64,000 bases of DNA from CAJQQK01 sp051010015 (GCA_051010015.1 JBPCVZ010000098.1:26653-90652); one strand, 5' to 3'; positions 37,120 through 46,276 are shown, numbered from the stretch's first letter. Notes: a model not told the origin generated them from the letters alone. A program made the numbers and translations.

Positions 37120-38243
37120 ATGCGCTCGTTCTTGAACATCTTCTGGCTGGGCACCAAGGAAGTGCGCAGCCTGTCTCGCGACATTGTCATGATATCTCTG
37201 ATCATCTGGGCTTTTGGCCCGGGCCTCATGATGCGTGCAGCCGGCATCAAAGAGACGGTCAACAATGCCTCCGTCGCGTTTGTCGATGAAGACCGTTCGG
37301 CGCTGTCGCGTTCACTGATGGAGACGTTAACCAAGCCCTACTTCAGGGCGCCTGAAGTCATCGATGCAAAGGAAGTCGATCAGGCTATGGACAACAGCCG
37401 CTATACGTTTGTTGTCGTTATTCCACCAAATTTCGAGCGAGACATACGTGGACGTCGGAAGCCTGAAATTCAACTGAATATCGATGCAACTGCTGTCACA
37501 CTGGCAGGAACGGGCACGTCCTACATCCAGGCGATGATTCAAAAGCGGATTGCCGACTATGCGCAACGATCGGACGCGCTCAGCACTTCGGCGGTCAATG
37601 TCGTGATGCGCCGCGCATTCAATCCAAACGGCACACAAGTCTGGTTCCAAGCAATCGTGGCACTGCTCGACCAAGTGTCGATATTGACGATCGCTCTGAC
37701 AGGGGCGGCACTGTTGAGAGAACGTGAGCACGGCACGATCGAGCATCTGCTTGTTATGCCATTGACCGCATTCGAAATCGCGATGGCGAAAGTCGCTGCC
37801 AACGGATTGATCATACTGGTGGCATTCGGCGTTTCGATGATCATGGTGGTGGAGTACGCCTTGGAAGTTCCCATTGCTGGTTCGCGCCCTTTGTTGTTTC
37901 TAGGTGCGGCGCTTTATCTGTTTTCCGCGGCGGCCATCGGCATGTTTCTAGGCACCATCGCCAGAACGATGGCACAGTTCGCTTTGCTTATGCTTATGAC
38001 GATCATGCCGTTGCTCATGCTGTCCGGCGGCATGACACCGATTGAAAGCCAACCGGGTTGGTTGCAGCCCATCACTTCCTTCTGCCATCCCGGCACTACA
38101 TGGCATTTGCGCAGGCAGTGGTTTTTCGCGGAGCCGGCCTGGACATCGTTTGGCCTCAGCTTGTTGCCCTCGCAGGGCTGGGAGCGACCTTTTTTACCGG
38201 CAGTCTGCTTCTGTTTCGTCGGTCGATCGCAACGATCAAATAG
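37120..38243 (+). CDS. ABC-2 type permease with a -1 frameshift near 38082
   Basis: Membrane partner of the fused ABC exporter (YhhJ-like). From ATG 37120 the protein reads MRSFLNIFWLGTKEVRSLSRD with one N-terminal helix, a periplasmic domain and further helices up to MLSGGMTPIESQPGWLQPITSF. The normal C-terminal sequence LPSRHYMAFAQAVVFRGAG... RRSIATIK continues only in another frame, which ends at 38243. One base appears to be missing at about 38082 (TTC CTG expected, TTCTG present). Without correction, the frame runs through unrelated codons to 38430, overlapping the cytochrome gene. This could be a real mutation, a sequence error or recoding; no classic slippery site is seen. Confidence 0.8.
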
Positions 38244-38426
38244 AGCTTGGCAACCATGCCACGGCAATGGCAGCGGTTGCCAATGCGATATCCCGAGATC
38301 AAAAGGCGAACCGAGCTTTTCGAAGATCTCGCAGAGATGTTTTGATGCCTGTCAATGCGTGCTGGGACAAGGTTTACCGAAACTGGCCTCGGAATTTCGA
38401 CGAGCCCTGAGCAGAGGAATCACAAA

Positions 38427-38768
38427 ATGAGGATTAGCAGTTTTTTGGCGGGCGGGCTGATTGCTGTTGCCTGCAGTGTCTTGACACCGGCGCTTGCGCA
38501 GAACCTTGCGAAAGGCGAGGCGCTTGCTGAGCAGCGATGTGCGCGTTGTCACGGTATTAAGCCTGGACAGAAGAGCAAGCACGGTTTGGCGCCTACGTTT
38601 CCAAAAATTGCCAATCGGTATTCGGTGTGGGGGCTGCAAGAAGCACTGGCAGAAGGCATCGTCGTCGGTCATGCGGATATGCCTCGCTTCGTGTTCTCAC
38701 CGGAAGAGATCAACGATTTACTGGCTTTCATGGACACGTTCAGCCGAAAAAAAGGCAGTAGCCAATGA
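38427..38768 (+). CDS. Small c-type cytochrome
   Basis: A 113 aa exported monohaem cytochrome c. Signal peptide MRISSFLAGGLIAVACSVLT ending PALAQ (about residue 25). Haem motif CARCH (Cys 38, Cys 41, His 42), and a likely axial Met in HADMPRF (Met 85). Start ATG 38427 is set by the signal peptide; the longer frame overlaps upstream sequence. Its TGA overlaps the ATG of the VIT gene. Electron partner unknown. Confidence 0.85.
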   Translation: MRISSFLAGGLIAVACSVLTPALAQNLAKGEALAEQRCARCHGIKPGQKSKHGLAPTFPKIANRYSVWGLQEALAEGIVVGHADMPRFVFSPEEINDLLAFMDTFSRKKGSSQ

Positions 38769-39493
38769 CGGACGATCGACTGGAGGCCGAGCATACGCCT
38801 GCGGCCGTGCGGCAGCGGCTCGCCACAATGCCTCGACCGTCCTATCTACGCGATTGGGTTTATGGTGGCATTGATGGGGCGGTGACGACGTTTGCCATTG
38901 TTGCCGGCGTGGTTGGCGCTGAGCTGAGTGCGCGCGTGATCTTGATATTGGGGCTCGCCAATTTGCTCGCTGACGGATTCTCGATGGCGGCCGGAAACTA
39001 TAGCGCCACCAAGAGTGAGATTGATGACTATGATCGATTGCAGGCGATAGAACGCCATCATATCGCGGCGGTTCCGCATGGAGAACGTGAAGAGGTGCGT
39101 CAACTACTCAAGAGGCAAGGCATCAGTGGGGAGGCGCTGGAACAAGCGACGGCGAGCGTGACGGCAGACCCGGATCGTTGGATTAATCTCATGATGCGGG
39201 AAGAATACGGCCTTGCAAGCGTGGTCCGCTCACCAACAAAGGCCGCAGTGGGTACGTTTGCGGCGTTCGTCTTGTGTGGTGCTGTTCCGCTATTGCCGTT
39301 TGGGCTCGGGTTGCCGCAGGGCTTCGAGATTTCGATCGTAGTTACCGGTTGCGTATTTGCAATGATTGGCGCGCTCAAGAGCCGCTGGTCGCTGGCACCT
39401 GCATGGTGGTCTGCAATGGAGACGTTGTCGATTGGTGCGGCAGCGGCGCTGGTCGCCTATGTCGTCGGCAGCCTTCTCAAGTCGATTGTGTGA
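38765..39493 (+). CDS. VIT1/CCC1 family iron/manganese transporter
   Basis: A 242 aa protein with about five membrane helices. The family signature YGGIDGAVTTFAIVAGVVGAEL is followed by GLANLLADGFSMAAGNYSATKSE, then a charged cytosolic metal-binding helix region (about 85-150) and three C-terminal helices. These proteins move Fe2+ or Mn2+ out of the cytosol. ATGA overlap with the cytochrome gene indicates the same operon. Confidence 0.87.
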   Translation: MTDDRLEAEHTPAAVRQRLATMPRPSYLRDWVYGGIDGAVTTFAIVAGVVGAELSARVILILGLANLLADGFSMAAGNYSATKSEIDDYDRLQAIERHHIAAVPHGEREEVRQLLKRQGISGEALEQATASVTADPDRWINLMMREEYGLASVVRSPTKAAVGTFAAFVLCGAVPLLPFGLGLPQGFEISIVVTGCVFAMIGALKSRWSLAPAWWSAMETLSIGAAAALVAYVVGSLLKSIV

Positions 39494-39502
39494 TCTCCGG
39501 AC

Positions 39503-39850
39503 TCATTGATTGGCTGTTTTCAAGCTTAGAATGTAGGCGATGATATCGTCCAGATCATCACCTCTGATGATCAAGTTGGGCATCGTTGGGTGTGGTGATC
39601 GGAAAAACACAAAAAGTGCCGTTCGCGTGATACCGGCGGTATTGGCGATTGTCTGAAAAGGCGTTGCCGCGGTGACAGGTGATGAATTGCCGTCGCGGAC
39701 AACTGAGTGACAAGAGACGCAATGGGTCTGGGCGTAGATTTTGCCTTTATCAGGGCTGCCGAGGGTGGCTGCTTGCACTGAATTGAATGCCATACAACCC
39801 AAAGCTCCAACGACCAGACGAAAAGACAGCATTGATTTCGGAATGACCAT
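39503..39850 (-). CDS. Small c-type cytochrome
   Basis: A 115 aa exported monohaem cytochrome. Signal peptide through FNSVQA (about residue 28), haem motif CVSCH (Cys 44, Cys 47, His 48), and a candidate axial Met in HPTMPNL. It converges on the VIT gene with only 9 bp between them. A second small cytochrome so close to the first suggests a shared redox role, not yet defined. Confidence 0.82.
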   Translation of the reverse strand: MVIPKSMLSFRLVVGALGCMAFNSVQAATLGSPDKGKIYAQTHCVSCHSVVRDGNSSPVTAATPFQTIANTAGITRTALFVFFRSPHPTMPNLIIRGDDLDDIIAYILSLKTANQ

Positions 39851-39925
39851 GACGGTTACCTCTTTGTGAGATTGCTAACGTTTTGTTGCTTGAACATGAC
39901 CTCAGATTGATTGGTGATATTCGTC

Positions 39926-41182
39926 TTAGAAGAGCCCAACGATCAGGAATGTTACGCAACACAAGAATCCGATCAACGGGACCCAGATAGGCGTGATGAA
40001 AGCCTCTTTAGGTGCGGGTTCGTTGCGGCGCTTGATGTTCCACAGCGACAGGTTGACCAGTCCAAATACGGTGAGCGTGATCAGGGAAGTTAGTTCGGCA
40101 AGGCCTTTGAGTGGAATGAGGGTCGCAAGGATAAGGACCAGCGCGCCAATAATTCCAGTGGCTACTAACGGTGTACGCGTAATGGGATGAACGTAGCCAA
40201 CGATCGCCGGCAAGTTGCCTTGACTTGCAAGGCCATACAGGACTCTCGAACCCATGATGATTTGGACAATTACACCGTTCAGCGTCGCTACGATTGCAAT
40301 TGCGCTGATGGTGGCAGGGGATGCGCCGGTGGTGACTTCGAAGACCAGACTCAAAGGGGCTTCGGCGTCTGCCAGCTGCCGTATTGGAACGCTCGAGACG
40401 GCGACAATCGAGACCAGCACGTAAAGCGTTGTTGAGATGATCAGTGTCAGAAAGATTGCGCGGGGCAGGATAGTGCCTGGGTTGCGCGTCTCCTCTGCCA
40501 TGTTGACGAGGTCCTCGAAGCCAATAAATGCGAAGAATGCAAGAACCCCGCCGCTCATTACACCAAACCCAATCTGCATTAGTGTTGCGCCGTCGGGCAA
40601 AGCTGATGGGGTTGGCAGGGACGTTGATGACGTGTCGACAAATCCACCGACAACGATAACGAGCAGACCAACAATCTCGATTACCGTCATGATGGCGGCA
40701 AATGTGACGGATTCGCGAACGCCCCAAGCCGCAACAATCGTCATCAGCGCAACCACCATTGGAATCAGAATAACCGATTCCATGTCAATGAATTGCCGGA
40801 TGTAGCCGATGCTCCCAAGGCAGATTGCAGCGGCAGATACTGTGCCTGCAGAAACAACGAGGAGGCCAACGGTAACTGCCAGGGCCTGTGAATTGAAGCC
40901 AGACCGAACATAGGCGGCTTCACCTGCACTGACCGGGAGACGGCCGACGAGTTCCGCAAATGAACAAGCCGATGGTAGCATGACGAGAGCTGCCAAGGCG
41001 AAGGATAGAGGAGCATAGACGCCGGCTACGCCCGCAGTTGCACCAACGAGCACATAGATCCCGGCGCCGATCGTCACGCCGAGCCCGTAAAGGACAACGA
41101 GCGGTAGCGTTAAGGAGCGCTTGAGCTTCGACCGCTTCGCATCAGGCGATGCTGCGTTCGGTGCTATCGTAGTTGGCTGCAT
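39926..41182 (-). CDS. APC family amino acid permease
   Basis: A 418 aa protein with about 12 membrane helices. The start of the transport core reads SLTLPLVVLYGLGVTIGAGIYVLVG, the unwound TM1 motif GxGIGAGIY-type of APC transporters, followed by SFAELVGRLPVSAGEAAYV. TM6 region FFAFIGFEDLVNMAEETRNP is also typical. Related to the YfnA-like amino acid/polyamine permeases. Substrate unknown. It is downstream of the flavoprotein at 41219, with 36 bp between. Confidence 0.85.
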   Translation of the reverse strand: MQPTTIAPNAASPDAKRSKLKRSLTLPLVVLYGLGVTIGAGIYVLVGATAGVAGVYAPLSFALAALVMLPSACSFAELVGRLPVSAGEAAYVRSGFNSQALAVTVGLLVVSAGTVSAAAICLGSIGYIRQFIDMESVILIPMVVALMTIVAAWGVRESVTFAAIMTVIEIVGLLVIVVGGFVDTSSTSLPTPSALPDGATLMQIGFGVMSGGVLAFFAFIGFEDLVNMAEETRNPGTILPRAIFLTLIISTTLYVLVSIVAVSSVPIRQLADAEAPLSLVFEVTTGASPATISAIAIVATLNGVIVQIIMGSRVLYGLASQGNLPAIVGYVHPITRTPLVATGIIGALVLILATLIPLKGLAELTSLITLTVFGLVNLSLWNIKRRNEPAPKEAFITPIWVPLIGFLCCVTFLIVGLF

Positions 41183-41218
41183 GTGCCTTTACTCAATCAA
41201 GAGCGGCGTGGTTGGCGT

Positions 41219-41803
41219 TCATCGGGCTTGACGGCCAAGAGCTTGCATATCGCTCAACCACTTGGATCGCTTGGCCTCACTCGCGGCATCGACCATGCCA
41301 TAGATCGTTTCACGTATGGGCTTGATTCCGGCGAACGCAAGGATGTTCCGTTCAAGTGACTTCAGGCTGTGCGCGCCAAAAAACCAGCGATAGACCCAAC
41401 CGGGCATTCCCATCGTAATGACGATGCGTGCGGAGCGCCCTGCCAAGTTGCCCTTCGGCCAGCCTTTCGATTCAGGATCGAATGCAAAACCCGGCCGTAG
41501 TACCTGCTCAAAGAATCCCTTTAGGAGGGAGGGCATCGTGCCAAGCCAGAGCGGATATACGATCAAGATGTGGTCGCACCAACGAAAGCCCTCCTGTGCC
41601 TGCCTGATGTCCGTTGGCAATTGACCGCTGTCGAACTCTTCGGCTGTTCGCAATAGCGGAAAATCGATCTCAGAGACCTTGATCGTTCGCACCTCATGAT
41701 CGCCGGCGTCGCAACCGCCCCGATAGGCGTTGGCAAGCGCATGACATAGTCGCTCTTCGCTGCGGTCTGGATGACCATCAATGATCAGGATCTTCTTTGC
41801 CAC
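41219..41803 (-). CDS. NAD(P)H dehydrogenase (quinone), flavodoxin-like fold
   Basis: A 194 aa flavoprotein resembling KefF/MdaB-type quinone reductases. It opens KKILIIDGHPDRSEERLCHALANAY and has the conserved IVYPLWLGTMPSLLKGFFEQVLRPGFAF. Start GTG 41803 is clear: AGGAGGAGC lies six bases upstream. FMN/FAD binding and two-electron reduction of quinones are inferred from the family. An FNR-like box lies about 60-75 bp upstream. Confidence 0.83.
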   Translation of the reverse strand: MAKKILIIDGHPDRSEERLCHALANAYRGGCDAGDHEVRTIKVSEIDFPLLRTAEEFDSGQLPTDIRQAQEGFRWCDHILIVYPLWLGTMPSLLKGFFEQVLRPGFAFDPESKGWPKGNLAGRSARIVITMGMPGWVYRWFFGAHSLKSLERNILAFAGIKPIRETIYGMVDAASEAKRSKWLSDMQALGRQAR

Positions 41804-41863
41804 GTCGCTCCTCCTAACGTTTTGCAACACCAGTGCTCATAGCTCAGCTTGCAAGAGTGTGAA

Positions 41864-41877
41864 TTGATCAAAGACAA
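41864..41877. promoter_or_regulatory. FNR/FixK-like box upstream of the quinone reductase gene
   Basis: TTGATCAAAGACAA: one half-site is perfect (TTGAT), the other reads GACAA instead of ATCAA. It lies about 61-74 bp before GTG 41803, a suitable activating distance. Confidence 0.35.
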
Positions 41878-41905
41878 TTGTTTACCTTCGTTTTACGTCA
41901 CGCGG

Positions 41906-43489
41906 TCAAGACGGCGATTGGCAACTCGGGTCTATGACCGACCTGACCTTGCAAATGGTGTCTTGTATTGGCCGATCGGTGTTGATTGCTGCCCAACGCG
42001 TGACATCAACTTTCCGTTCGAGTTGCAATTTGATTACCGAAGAATCGGCGTCCGAAGCATCGTTCTTTCGCCCTAAGACCCTTTGGGTAAGCTTGTCCTT
42101 TGGTGCTTCCAGCCAGATGCCTTGAAATGGTACGTTCTGCCTGATTGCAACCTGTTCGATTTGGCGTCGTCGCTCCGTCTCCAAGAAGACGGCGTCAACA
42201 ACGACGGAGCAGCCGGCTTCAAGTGCATTCTTCGCTCGGTCACAAAGTCGCTGATAGACGTGATCGGATGATGATGGCGAGTAGGCTTCTTTGGGCAGTG
42301 GCGTCAATAGATCAACGCCTGCCATCCGCTTGCGTTCGACGTCGCTTCTCAAGTGGAACGCGCCCGGCGGCGGGCCGATCTCAGGTGAGAGGGCAGCGGA
42401 GATCGTTGTTTTGCCCGTCCCCGAAAGCCCCCCAATTGCGATCAAGACCGGTGGCCTCGGCTCAATAAACGCGGTTGCGAGGTTAATGTAATCTTCGAGG
42501 TCCTGAAGGCTGCTGGAGCTGTTCTGTTCGGGGCTTAGGCGATACTTGTCGATTGCAACCATGGCCCGTATCGCAGCTCGTACCGACATGAACATCGGAA
42601 GGGCGGCCAGGCCTGCGAGGTCAGCGGTCGCGATCGCCTTGCTGGCGTAAGTACAGAAACAGAGGTTCGCATGACGTTGAAGATCACGATGCCATAGGTC
42701 CATGAGCAGGAAGGCCAGGTCGTAGAGCACGTCTATCTTTGCCAATCGGTCATCGAACTCGATTGCATCGAAGAGGGTCGGCCGGCCATCATGAAGAACG
42801 ATGTTGCGAAGATGAAGATCGCCATGGCAGAGACGAACAAGGCCTTTGTGCGACCGGGCACGGAGGAGGTCGGCGTTTTGATTGACTAGCGACGTGAGGT
42901 GATCGACGTATGCTTGGGTTCGGATCGGCGCGATGAGGTCGTGAGCGTTCGTGAGAGACGTTGCGACCTGGGTGACGACACGAGAAAGTATGCAGCTGCC
43001 GTCAAATGAAGGGAACGTCCGAGCCTGATCATGATAGTCGGCAATTTGTTCAGCCAAGGTGGACATCAGAGATAGCGGCAGGCAGCAGCGGGTGGCCATG
43101 TCGTCAAACAATTCCGCTTGATTGAACCGGTTCATGACAACGAGCCAATCCACCGGTGTGCCCTCGCGACCCAAGGTAAGAGTACCGTCTCTTGCCCTCG
43201 TGACCGGGAGCACCCCGATGTAGATGTCGGGAGCTGTGGATCTGTTACGATCGACCTCATGTCGGCAAGTTCGCTCGCGCTTTTCCAGGGTCGAGAAGTC
43301 CAGATACTGGAACTTGACAGATCGCTTCAGCTTGTATGCCTGATCCCCTGCAAGAAAAACCAGAGCACCGTGCGTTTCGATACATTCGACGTTGTCGACT
43401 TCGGGTCCGTACGTCGCTGGCGAACGCAAAAATTCAATGACTTCAGCCTGACATCGCGACGTCGCAATTGGCTTGTCGGTGTTGCTCAT
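41906..43489 (-). CDS. Two-domain kinase: aminoglycoside phosphotransferase-like plus P-loop kinase
   Basis: A 527 aa protein. The N-terminal part (about 20-330) is an APH/choline-kinase-like domain with the catalytic LCHGDLHLRNIVLHDGRPTLFDAIEFDD (HGDxHxxN and the metal Asp). The C-terminal part (about 350-520) is a P-loop kinase with Walker A IGGLSGTGKTT, like gluconate kinase/Zeta-type enzymes. Such fusions occur in many proteobacteria, often in stress or hypoxia gene clusters, and their substrate is not known. It is not evidence for antibiotic resistance. A good FNR/FixK box sits 36-49 bp upstream. Confidence 0.82.
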   Translation of the reverse strand: MSNTDKPIATSRCQAEVIEFLRSPATYGPEVDNVECIETHGALVFLAGDQAYKLKRSVKFQYLDFSTLEKRERTCRHEVDRNRSTAPDIYIGVLPVTRARDGTLTLGREGTPVDWLVVMNRFNQAELFDDMATRCCLPLSLMSTLAEQIADYHDQARTFPSFDGSCILSRVVTQVATSLTNAHDLIAPIRTQAYVDHLTSLVNQNADLLRARSHKGLVRLCHGDLHLRNIVLHDGRPTLFDAIEFDDRLAKIDVLYDLAFLLMDLWHRDLQRHANLCFCTYASKAIATADLAGLAALPMFMSVRAAIRAMVAIDKYRLSPEQNSSSSLQDLEDYINLATAFIEPRPPVLIAIGGLSGTGKTTISAALSPEIGPPPGAFHLRSDVERKRMAGVDLLTPLPKEAYSPSSSDHVYQRLCDRAKNALEAGCSVVVDAVFLETERRRQIEQVAIRQNVPFQGIWLEAPKDKLTQRVLGRKNDASDADSSVIKLQLERKVDVTRWAAINTDRPIQDTICKVRSVIDPSCQSPS

Positions 43490-43524
43490 TCTGGCAGTCA
43501 GAGCATCGCGTCATTCACTCTACC

Positions 43525-43538
43525 TTGACCCTGATCAA
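43525..43538. promoter_or_regulatory. FNR/FixK-like box upstream of the two-domain kinase gene
   Basis: TTGACCCTGATCAA matches the TTGAY-N4-ATCAA consensus in every defined position. It lies 36-49 bp upstream of ATG 43489. Confidence 0.55.
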
Positions 43539-43672
43539 AAAGATGGCGGATGACCACGGAGTCGCTGTGTCGCGGCGTCGGAAAATAAATTGTGCGTGCC
43601 ACGATCTCTTCGGTGTGACTGACAGACGCGAGCGCAACAGGAGCATGGCTCAGGAGCTAGATTTGGTAAGCG

Positions 43673-44071
43673 TCAAGCCATTTTCAATGCTGCGGATAGA
43701 CCGATCATTGCCAAGCCAAATGTTGCAATATTCCAGCTGAACGTGCGGAGCCAGGGAACACCGATTGCGTAGAGCGGCAGGAAAAAAATACGCCCGCCCA
43801 GATAGAGGATACAGCCACATTTGCTCAGTACTCCTGTTGATTGAGTTGCACCAACGAGAAAGATACATGCTACAAAAAGTGGAAACGTCTCCATGAAATT
43901 CGATTGCGCACGATGCAAACGCCCGGACAGTCCAAAGGGTTGCAGCCCTTCGTTGCGCGCGCCAACCGTATAGGCGTTGCCGACCTGTGCATTGAAAGAG
44001 AAAGCAGCAGCCGCTATATGAACCAGGGCCAGCGTTGCAGCGAGCAGTAGTGTACAATACTCAAAGGTCAT
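43673..44071 (-). CDS. MAPEG family membrane protein
   Basis: A 132 aa protein with four hydrophobic segments, usual size for MAPEG (membrane-associated proteins in eicosanoid and glutathione metabolism). Start ATG 44071 gives MTFEYCTLLLAATLALVHIA. The family-like stretch is LSGRLHRAQSNFMETFPLF, where R-x-x-x-N-x-x-E is the conserved core. The longer open frame to 44143 adds a hydrophilic leader without similarity. The activity of bacterial members is largely unknown. Confidence 0.8.
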   Translation of the reverse strand: MTFEYCTLLLAATLALVHIAAAAFSFNAQVGNAYTVGARNEGLQPFGLSGRLHRAQSNFMETFPLFVACIFLVGATQSTGVLSKCGCILYLGGRIFFLPLYAIGVPWLRTFSWNIATFGLAMIGLSAALKMA

Positions 44072-44359
44072 AGTCGGTGCGTCTCCATTCTTGTGTGTCG
44101 CTGTATCGGCACCGGGAACAAACGAAGTGCGCGCGGTGCCCAATTATGACCAAGTTATCCGCAATGTCTGGTCCTACGTTTGGCTTTGACCTCGATTGCC
44201 GCGTCCAAGTCTGGCGTGGGTCGTCGACGAATGGAACTGATCGGTTGTAGCGTGTAGCAAGTTTCTTGATCAGGGTCGCATTCTTAAGAGTGCGCCACGA
44301 AAACCGACCGAGCGCGACGTTCGTTGATCGCGCCCGATCGGCAAGTCTACAACAGTCTG

Positions 44360-45313
44360 TTAGCGTCGGTTTGAACGACGGTTGATACGGCGCCGTTCAA
44401 TGCGGTTGCGCGATCTGGCAATCCGACCACGGCTATGTCGAAGCACCTTGCGTGCGCCACGGCGGTGCTTGCGAACTCTGACCGGACGACCCCAAACCGA
44501 CTTGTCGCGTGCGATCGGACGTCGCTTTCCACGATGGCGACCACTGCAATTCTCAAACTTGGAATTGCAGAATGGTTTTGATGGTTTGATGTCATGTGAT
44601 GTAATCGGCTTCGGTCGCTGAGTAGATCGCCGCGGCGGCGGCACCGCCCGTGCCGGTTTGCGGCGGGGCGGAACCCGTCGTGCGGATTGGCGTGATGGTA
44701 AAACCCGTCGCACACGCTTGCGCGTTGACGGCAAACCGATGCGGACCCGGTCATCGAGGATGGCTTCGCCAACTTTCTTAGCAATCCGGGCGCCGCGCTT
44801 GACCTTGCGGATACCGGCCTTGCCGGCACGCTTGGCACTTCTGCCAACGGCTTTCACACCGTCGACCGCTTTGCCGCCGATCGCCTTGACGGCCCCCGCG
44901 GCGCTCTTGCCGACCTTCCTGGCTGCATTCGCCGCTGAACGGCCGGCCCGTTTGCCTGCGCGGATCGCGCTGTTGACCGCCCGCTTACAGGCACCGGCAC
45001 GTGCGGTCGGGTTGGCGGCTCGACACCCGACAATTGCTGCGCCTTCGGCAACTTTACCGGCGCCTTTGGCTACGGCCTTGGCACCCCTGCCAGCGGTCCT
45101 GCCAACTTTCTTGGCGGCTCCGCCAACAGCTTTGACACCTTTCTTGACAGCGCCGCCAACCTTCTTGGCCGCATTTTTTACTGATTTGACCGGGTTCCAG
45201 GCATGCGCCTCGTTGGTCGCGAATACGCCTGCCTGATTTGACGGTAGACCGACCGTGCCGATTGCGAATGCAATGCTAGCAACAGCCGCCAAAAGGATTT
45301 GCTTACTCATCAT
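44360..45313 (-). CDS. Exported, very basic Lys/Arg/Ala-rich (histone H1-like) protein
   Basis: A 317 aa protein I cannot assign to a known family. The start ATG 45313 follows AAGGAG; a second ATG is three bases on. Signal peptide about 1-37 (MMSKQILLAAVASIAFAIG ... NEAHA). The mature first half repeats short units of the type AAKKVG/AVKKGVKAVGG/RAGKRAGRSA, predicted to form cationic amphipathic helix; it resembles histone H1 tails, or pore-forming peptides. The second half is Arg/Pro-rich with a final Arg-rich tail. Four Cys (GCRAA, GACKRA, FCNSK, NCSGR) could form two disulfides. DNA binding, envelope binding or toxicity are all possible; none is shown. Confidence 0.7.
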   Translation of the reverse strand: MMSKQILLAAVASIAFAIGTVGLPSNQAGVFATNEAHAWNPVKSVKNAAKKVGGAVKKGVKAVGGAAKKVGRTAGRGAKAVAKGAGKVAEGAAIVGCRAANPTARAGACKRAVNSAIRAGKRAGRSAANAARKVGKSAAGAVKAIGGKAVDGVKAVGRSAKRAGKAGIRKVKRGARIAKKVGEAILDDRVRIGLPSTRKRVRRVLPSRQSARRVPPRRKPARAVPPPRRSTQRPKPITSHDIKPSKPFCNSKFENCSGRHRGKRRPIARDKSVWGRPVRVRKHRRGARKVLRHSRGRIARSRNRIERRRINRRSNRR

Positions 45314-45697
45314 ATTTCTCCTTGGTTTTTTCGGACGAGGGATTTCGGCCGAAGTAGTTTCGCGGGTCACCGTTGTCGTGACGCCGTCGAAGGCGAGGAG
45401 TTATGAGATGAGCAATTGTGACTGCCTGTGATGCACGTAACACGTTACGTACATTACACAGTCGTTGAACGAATGACGTTATCGGAACCTCAAACCGAGC
45501 GAACATAATCACTGGTGAAAGTTTGTTTGGGCCTCCAGAATTCTCCCTGAAATAACCATGTATCCTTCAAGCAAATGCGAGGAGGATGCGCGAAACATTC
45601 ACTATTGGCGGCGCGCTGAACACGCACTTGAACCGTCGATCTAATGACGGGCTAAAGCCCCAATTTCGAAAGCAATCATACACAAAAGAAGAGGACT
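45314..45697. other. Divergent intergenic region with operator-like palindrome
   Basis: About 380 bp between the exported basic protein and the DUF1127 gene. It holds their ribosome sites and the palindrome at 45435-45450. No other gene or RNA is evident. Confidence 0.45.
45435..45450. promoter_or_regulatory. Palindromic operator candidate
   Basis: ACGTAAC-AC-GTTACGT is a perfect 7 bp inverted repeat with a 2 bp centre. With mismatches the symmetry extends to about 14 bp per arm (45428-45457). The size fits a dimeric repressor or activator. It lies about 120 bp upstream of ATG 45313. Confidence 0.45.
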
Positions 45698-45913
45698 ATG
45701 AAGATGACTATCGATAGCACGATGAAAATGCCGCAAAACGCGATCGCGTCAATCGAACCTGGAAGCTTTTTCGTGCGGGTCCTGTCAGCCATTCGCAAAC
45801 GGCACGCTCAGAAAGTTGCGACTAGGCATTTGTCGACACTGGACGACCGCATGCTCAAAGACATCGGAATTGCACGTAGTGAAATCTGGTATCACGTCTA
45901 TTCCGTACGGTGA
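45698..45913 (+). CDS. DUF1127 domain-containing protein
   Basis: A 71 aa protein. The C-terminal half HLSTLDDRMLKDIGIARSEI is the DUF1127 (YjiS-like) motif; the N-terminal 30 residues are variable. Small proteins of this family in alphaproteobacteria have been linked to RNA turnover, phosphate and stress responses; the role here is not known. GAAGAGG precedes ATG 45698 and a terminator follows. Confidence 0.82.
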   Translation: MKMTIDSTMKMPQNAIASIEPGSFFVRVLSAIRKRHAQKVATRHLSTLDDRMLKDIGIARSEIWYHVYSVR

Positions 45914-45925
45914 CGTGGCGCGATG

Positions 45926-45966
45926 AACCTGCACCGTTGCGAATGTTGACTACGGTGCAGGTTTCA
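45926..45966 (+). terminator. Hairpin terminator after the DUF1127 gene
   Basis: A perfect 12 bp stem (AACCTGCACCGT / ACGGTGCAGGTT) with a 14 nt loop, starting 13 bp after the stop. Only a short T-run follows (TTTC), so termination strength is uncertain. Confidence 0.6.
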
Positions 45967-46276
45967 AAACGATTTCCTTGTTCTGCGAAGCCAGAATCGA
46001 GTTTCGCGATCTGTTAAAACTCACTTTGCCATGCTTGTAGTTGCCGCCATCGGGCTAGACTAAGAGGTCCGACATAGCTGAATTCCAGTCATAGTCCTTT
46101 TTGATGCAAGCAATTGCCCTCTGACGGTCCATAGACCAAGTGCGTTTCGCGCCACTCTCTGTCGTCTTCATACTTCTTCAGCCAATCCCCATGCGACCTT
46201 CAAGCATGGATTGCCGATTCAGCCCCTACTACCGGAGGCCAGTCGCAAGGACGGGTAGAAAAATGGAGAGCGCGGG
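45967..46276. other. Intergenic stretch without recognisable gene
   Basis: About 310 bp between the DUF1127 terminator and the OsmC-like gene. I find no coding frame with family character, no RNA gene and no repeat; it presumably contains the promoter of the OsmC-like gene. Confidence 0.4.

Noticed and set aside
38255..38344. A 29-codon ORF between the permease and the cytochrome
   Set aside because: No ribosome binding site and no recognisable feature.
41906..43489. Aminoglycoside resistance gene
   Set aside because: The APH-like domain is fused to a P-loop kinase, an architecture seen in chromosomal stress loci, not in resistance enzymes.
44733..45190. CRISPR-like or tandem DNA repeat
   Set aside because: The repetition is at protein level (Lys/Ala/Gly codons) with irregular unit length, not evenly spaced direct repeats.
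44658..45236. A 192-codon repetitive plus-strand frame rich in Ala/Pro/Leu
   Set aside because: It is the complement of the repeats in the exported basic protein, which has a signal peptide and a strong ribosome site.
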